64,000 nt of DNA from positions 9,067,404 to 9,131,403 of the forward strand of contig CM022672.1 in NCBI GenBank assembly GCA_012295275.1, given 5' to 3'. This DNA is from Chrysomallon squamiferum. Lineage: Eukaryota; Mollusca; Gastropoda; Neomphalida; Peltospiridae. A program made the translations under genes and the position numbers. Below, piece after piece: positions 60,451-64,000 of the stretch (the stretch's first letter is position 1; every line of letters starts with the position of its first letter). The notes under the pieces are model-generated. The model worked only from the letters and a program-made list of their open reading frames with translations. It searched no databases and was not told the origin of the DNA.

Positions 60451-61245
60451 AAGTTTCTTTCATGGACTGTTTTTTATTTATATACATATGTGCATTCATG
60501 TATATATGTGTATAAAGTAAAGATATACATATATAAAATGAAAATGAATAAATAAATAGATGCATACATGCATTCATGTATTCATACATAAATACATTAA
60601 TAAAATAATATAAATACACATGATCTGAAGGAGAAAATATTTTTAAAAATTCAAATATAAAATAAAAATAATATTTCACTGCAATTCAGTATTAAAATTT
60701 AATTTTGTTTTTTTTTTTTTTTTTTTTTTTTAGTTTGCTGTAATAAAAATTATAAAGGTTTCATTATATTTCTACAAAACCAGATACTATTTGATTTTTT
60801 ACATTATACAATAATAATATATACATTAAAAAGAAAAATTCATTAAAATTAGATGAAGAAATAATAAATTTAAAAAAACAAAAAATTCACAAAATATATC
60901 ATTTTGAAACAACAGCAAATAATCATATATATATCTACATACACACACATGCAGATACATATATTCATATACATATAATATACAAATGTATGTATATAAT
61001 TAGTTGATAAACAAAATATATGGTTATTATTTACAAGGATCTTGCTCTTCCCATCATTTCTGCAAGACTAAAATTCTACTAAAATACTTTAATTTCATAA
61101 ACTAATGAAACAAATGAAAATAACAATAACAATAAGTAAATAAATATAAGAAAGGAGTCAAAAATAAATATTAACATTATGAATCACAAATATAGAAGAA
61201 AAATTATGGGTTTTTTTTTAAAATCTATTATTATTTTTTTTTTCT
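60301..61245. other. Gene-free homopolymer and A/T repeats
   Basis: Poly-A (60308-60334), poly-T (60437-60451, 60709-60731), degenerate CATA/ATAC repeats and AT-rich DNA. No gene. Confidence 0.6.
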
Positions 61246-61249
61246 TTAA

Positions 61250-61935
61250 CGATCTCCCGTCATCATTTTCAAATATTTATCCTGTTTGAATTTATCACTA
61301 AAACTCTCCAGAGAGGGTCAGAATGGAGCTCGTTAAGACTAAACTCTCAATTCCACTCGCAGTCATGTAAGAGAAATAACGGGACGAACCTTTATTATCA
61401 CAGAGCGAGCGATTCGAATCAACTTTTGCCCATTCAGTTTGTGCGATTTTCCGATTAAGCAAACTAAATGACCATTCTTTAATTAAAATCGGTTCAAACG
61501 CTGTTTGCTGTTTTATGACTCCCCCATCTTTCCGTGTGACACTGCCTGCCACGGAGACTAGAATAAGCTGAGAGTTTAATTGGAAATCAATGAAGCGGGA
61601 GGCACTTGTTCTTCTTCCTGATCTTTCATCAAAACCTTTTCTTGATCTTTTTTCCATTGAGCTTTTCCCTCCTTACACCGTCACAAATTGACCACATTTA
61701 CTGGCACTTATTTACAGCAAGTGTTTGGGGGGGGGGGGTCGTTTACACGGACGTTTTCTCGGAAATGTTTACCCAAATTGGTGTCATCTTGGTGTTTATC
61801 AAAGGCAATTTGGCAGACAGAATGAATCGTATAGAAAATTAATTAAGAATTATAGCTGTTTGTCGTTGCCTGATGTATTAAACTGCATTAATCGAGATGT
61901 TTGGGTGATAGTATTGTGTTTAAACGACGGTTAGG
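61250..61935. promoter_or_regulatory. Complex-sequence island (candidate conserved non-coding element)
   Basis: Balanced sequence with CpGs and homeodomain-type words (CTTTAATTAAAATC). A 12-base G run lies at 61727-61738. A 119-codon minus-strand frame (61298-61657) is the longest non-repetitive frame in the right half. It lacks recognisable motifs, so I prefer a non-coding reading, but a small gene cannot be excluded. Confidence 0.3.
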
Positions 61936-62364
61936 TTATTTATGCTATATTATACATTAACACATATACACACACACAAACTGTAGTTTATCAAACATTT
62001 ATTTTCTATAGAAGTCAATAATAATAATGATCATAATAATAAACCGAGATTTCAAAATCAGAAATTTAAATCGCGGATCTTTATTTCAATATTTTTAACG
62101 TTATATTTTATTCTATTTATTCATCATCATCATTATCATCATCATCTTAGTATTATTTTTCTTTTTACTGTTATTATTATTCTATTTTTGATAATGATAA
62201 ATATATTATTACATTATAAGTTAATTAACTTGCAATGAATACTGAGCTTTTGCTTTCTTATTCCATCTAGATTTTCAATTTATTTATGATGGTGATGATG
62301 ATGACAATAAAATGTAAAGAATGGTGTACAAGAAATATATAGCTGAAATCAGCTTCATTTTACT

Positions 62365-62365
62365 C

Positions 62366-62411
<46 letters not shown>

Positions 62412-62539
62412 CAAAAATATTACAAAAAATAAATAAATAGATAACTCCTCAAAATAACACACAAAAAAAATAAAAAAAATAAAAACAACAAAAATGTGAC
62501 TGAGTGAATGCAATTAAACAAACAAACAAACAAACAAAT

Positions 62540-62602
<63 letters not shown>

Positions 62603-62662
62603 GTAATAATAAACAAAAATATAACAAAAAAATAATATTAATAATATTAATAATAATAATGC

Positions 62663-62725
<63 letters not shown>
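62365..62725. repeat. Three long (AAT)n arrays
   Basis: Pure AAT runs at 62367-62410, 62542-62602 and 62658-62720 are joined by A-rich and (CAAA)n DNA. The poly-L/poly-Y minus-strand frame is an artefact. Confidence 0.95.
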
Positions 62726-63121
62726 CACGAAATCAACCAAACAAACAGGAAAGTTTAAAATCACAGCAAATAAACTGAACAAATAACTATACAAACAAAC
62801 AAACAAAGAAAAAATAATATATAAATAAATAAACAAATACTAACAACCACGGTATCGCTGAATCAAAAGTATATAATTTTATATTAATTTGATGTAATCT
62901 TTATCATTTATGATCGCATAACCAGTATTATAATATATATTTTTTATATTTCTTGTTCGAATATATATATATATCTTAGTACTCTGAATTAATGAATGAT
63001 TGTAGCATTACATTTTAAATTTATATTCAAAATGCTAAATAAAAATGATGAATATAATAATAACGGTTTTGATCATCTTAAATAGAAACCAATTTGGGGA
63101 TCTGAACTGAGATATGCTTCA

Positions 63122-63140
63122 TTATTATTATTTATTTATC

Positions 63141-63175
<35 letters not shown>

Positions 63176-63305
63176 GTTGTTGTTGTTGTTGTTGTTGTTG
63201 TTATTATTGTTGTTGTTGTTATTATTATGATTATTGTTATTATTGTTATTATTGTTATTATTATTATCATTGTTGTTGTTCTTTTTATTAGCATAATAAT
63301 AAAAA

Positions 63306-63355
<50 letters not shown>

Positions 63356-63365
63356 CATTATTATT
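63122..63365. repeat. (ATT)n and (GTT)n trinucleotide array
   Basis: About 240 bases of ATT and GTT repeats. The poly-I/poly-N frame is an artefact. Confidence 0.95.
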
Positions 63366-63439
63366 ATCACTATTATACTGTACGACCTTCTAAATGCTTA
63401 ACCTAGCTTACACTCGATAACCATTTCACATTATAAGAA

Positions 63440-63441
63440 AG

Positions 63442-63486
<45 letters not shown>

Positions 63487-63525
63487 AAAGGAAAAATCTA
63501 ATAGAAAATAATAAAAAAAAGAAAA
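63440..63525. repeat. Poly-A tract
   Basis: About 43 uninterrupted A residues at 63442-63484, followed by A-rich sequence. Confidence 0.95.
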
Positions 63526-63529
63526 AAGA

Positions 63530-64000
63530 AGAGGATATCGTATACAGCTTGGAGTGTTATCCGGCTATCGGGTTCGTGTTATTACGCGGTAATAGCATTA
63601 TTTTCAATTTCGTGCCGGCTGATCAAGGAAAGGATTTTCAAAACGACTGCAAGTATCGGACGCGATTACAGTGATCGCAATTTAATTAAAATGGAAATCG
63701 CACTCATCAGCGGATACATTTTTCTGTCCTAAAACATTCCCATGCCCTTCTCTGTTTGCGGCTATTGTTCGCTAATTAAATACTCTTTAATTCCCGCTGT
63801 TGGCTAGGTGGCGCGCTGTGGAAATGGCAGAAGGCAATGCAATTAGCCGCGCCTCTCGCACGGATTTGAGACTCCGGTTAGCGCCAGGTTATAATCGACA
63901 AGAAGAGCGTCGGGATTAATTTAAGGATTTATGTCATAATTAATACGGTTTTTCTCGAATATTGCCGATAAATTGCATTAGATGTGTGAATGCCTGTAGC
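63530..64000. promoter_or_regulatory. Complex-sequence island with CTCF-like core, running off the window
   Basis: The most GC- and CpG-rich block of the right half. It contains GGCTAGGTGGCGCGCTG, whose CTAGGTGGCGC (63804-63814) fits the published CTCF core pattern SYAGRKGGCRS. It also has several ATTA/TAAT words (CAATTTAATTAAAATGG, CGCTAATTAAATAC) and a near-palindrome TATTACGCGGTAATA. No coding frame crosses it. It may be a regulatory element of a gene beyond the right edge. Confidence 0.38.

Noticed and set aside
62420-62836. 138-codon minus-strand frame, poly-L and poly-Y
   Set aside because: Translation of (AAT)n arrays and A-rich DNA, with no unique coding part.

Overview
The window is AT-rich animal DNA packed with simple repeats: (ATGT)n, (ATCT)n, (TAA)n, (GT)n, (GA)n and A/T homopolymers. 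Single-exon-coding receptor genes lie far apart in long non-coding stretches. This texture, plus a tandem family of divergent class A G-protein-coupled receptors (GPCRs), fits a lophotrochozoan and most of all a cephalopod mollusc such as an octopus. That assignment is inference: no diagnostic housekeeping gene is present, and I did not recognise any of the usual octopus SINEs.

Left part (1-41 kb): a receptor cluster. One intact receptor (398 codons) reads rightward at 2660-3856. Five more copies read leftward: intact at 14743-15870 (375 aa), a heavily broken pseudogene at 19822-20933, a copy split by one missing base at 23272-24395, and intact at 29037-30119 (360 aa) and 35199-36311 (370 aa). 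All share one architecture: N1.50, D2.50, Cys3.25 paired with a Cys in extracellular loop 2, R3.50, W4.50, P6.50 and a DPxxF end to TM7. All lack the acidic residue of DRY and the TM6 tryptophan switch, and carry a long hydrophilic third intracellular loop ending in a basic K/RRxSKEL-like stretch. Flanking DNA is duplicated along with the genes, and junctions of unequal exchange are visible. The copy at 23.3-24.4 kb is a mosaic: its 5' flank and first ~75 codons match the 15 kb gene, and the rest matches the 29 kb gene. A splice acceptor a short way upstream of the ATG can be seen in four copies and is destroyed in two.

Mobile DNA: a complete pogo/Tigger-type MITE with TA target-site duplication at 10072-10394, and a decayed, internally deleted pogo/Tigger transposase at about 38.4-39.2 kb. 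A GC-rich two-hairpin islet flanked by 12-bp direct repeats lies at 30.8-30.9 kb.

Right part (42-64 kb): no convincing coding gene. Instead there are about a dozen islands of 200-600 bp of balanced, high-complexity sequence separated by microsatellites. They look like conserved non-coding or regulatory DNA, perhaps for a gene outside the window, but only cross-species alignment can show this. Two of them contain a GCTAGGTGG-type motif resembling the core of a CTCF site.
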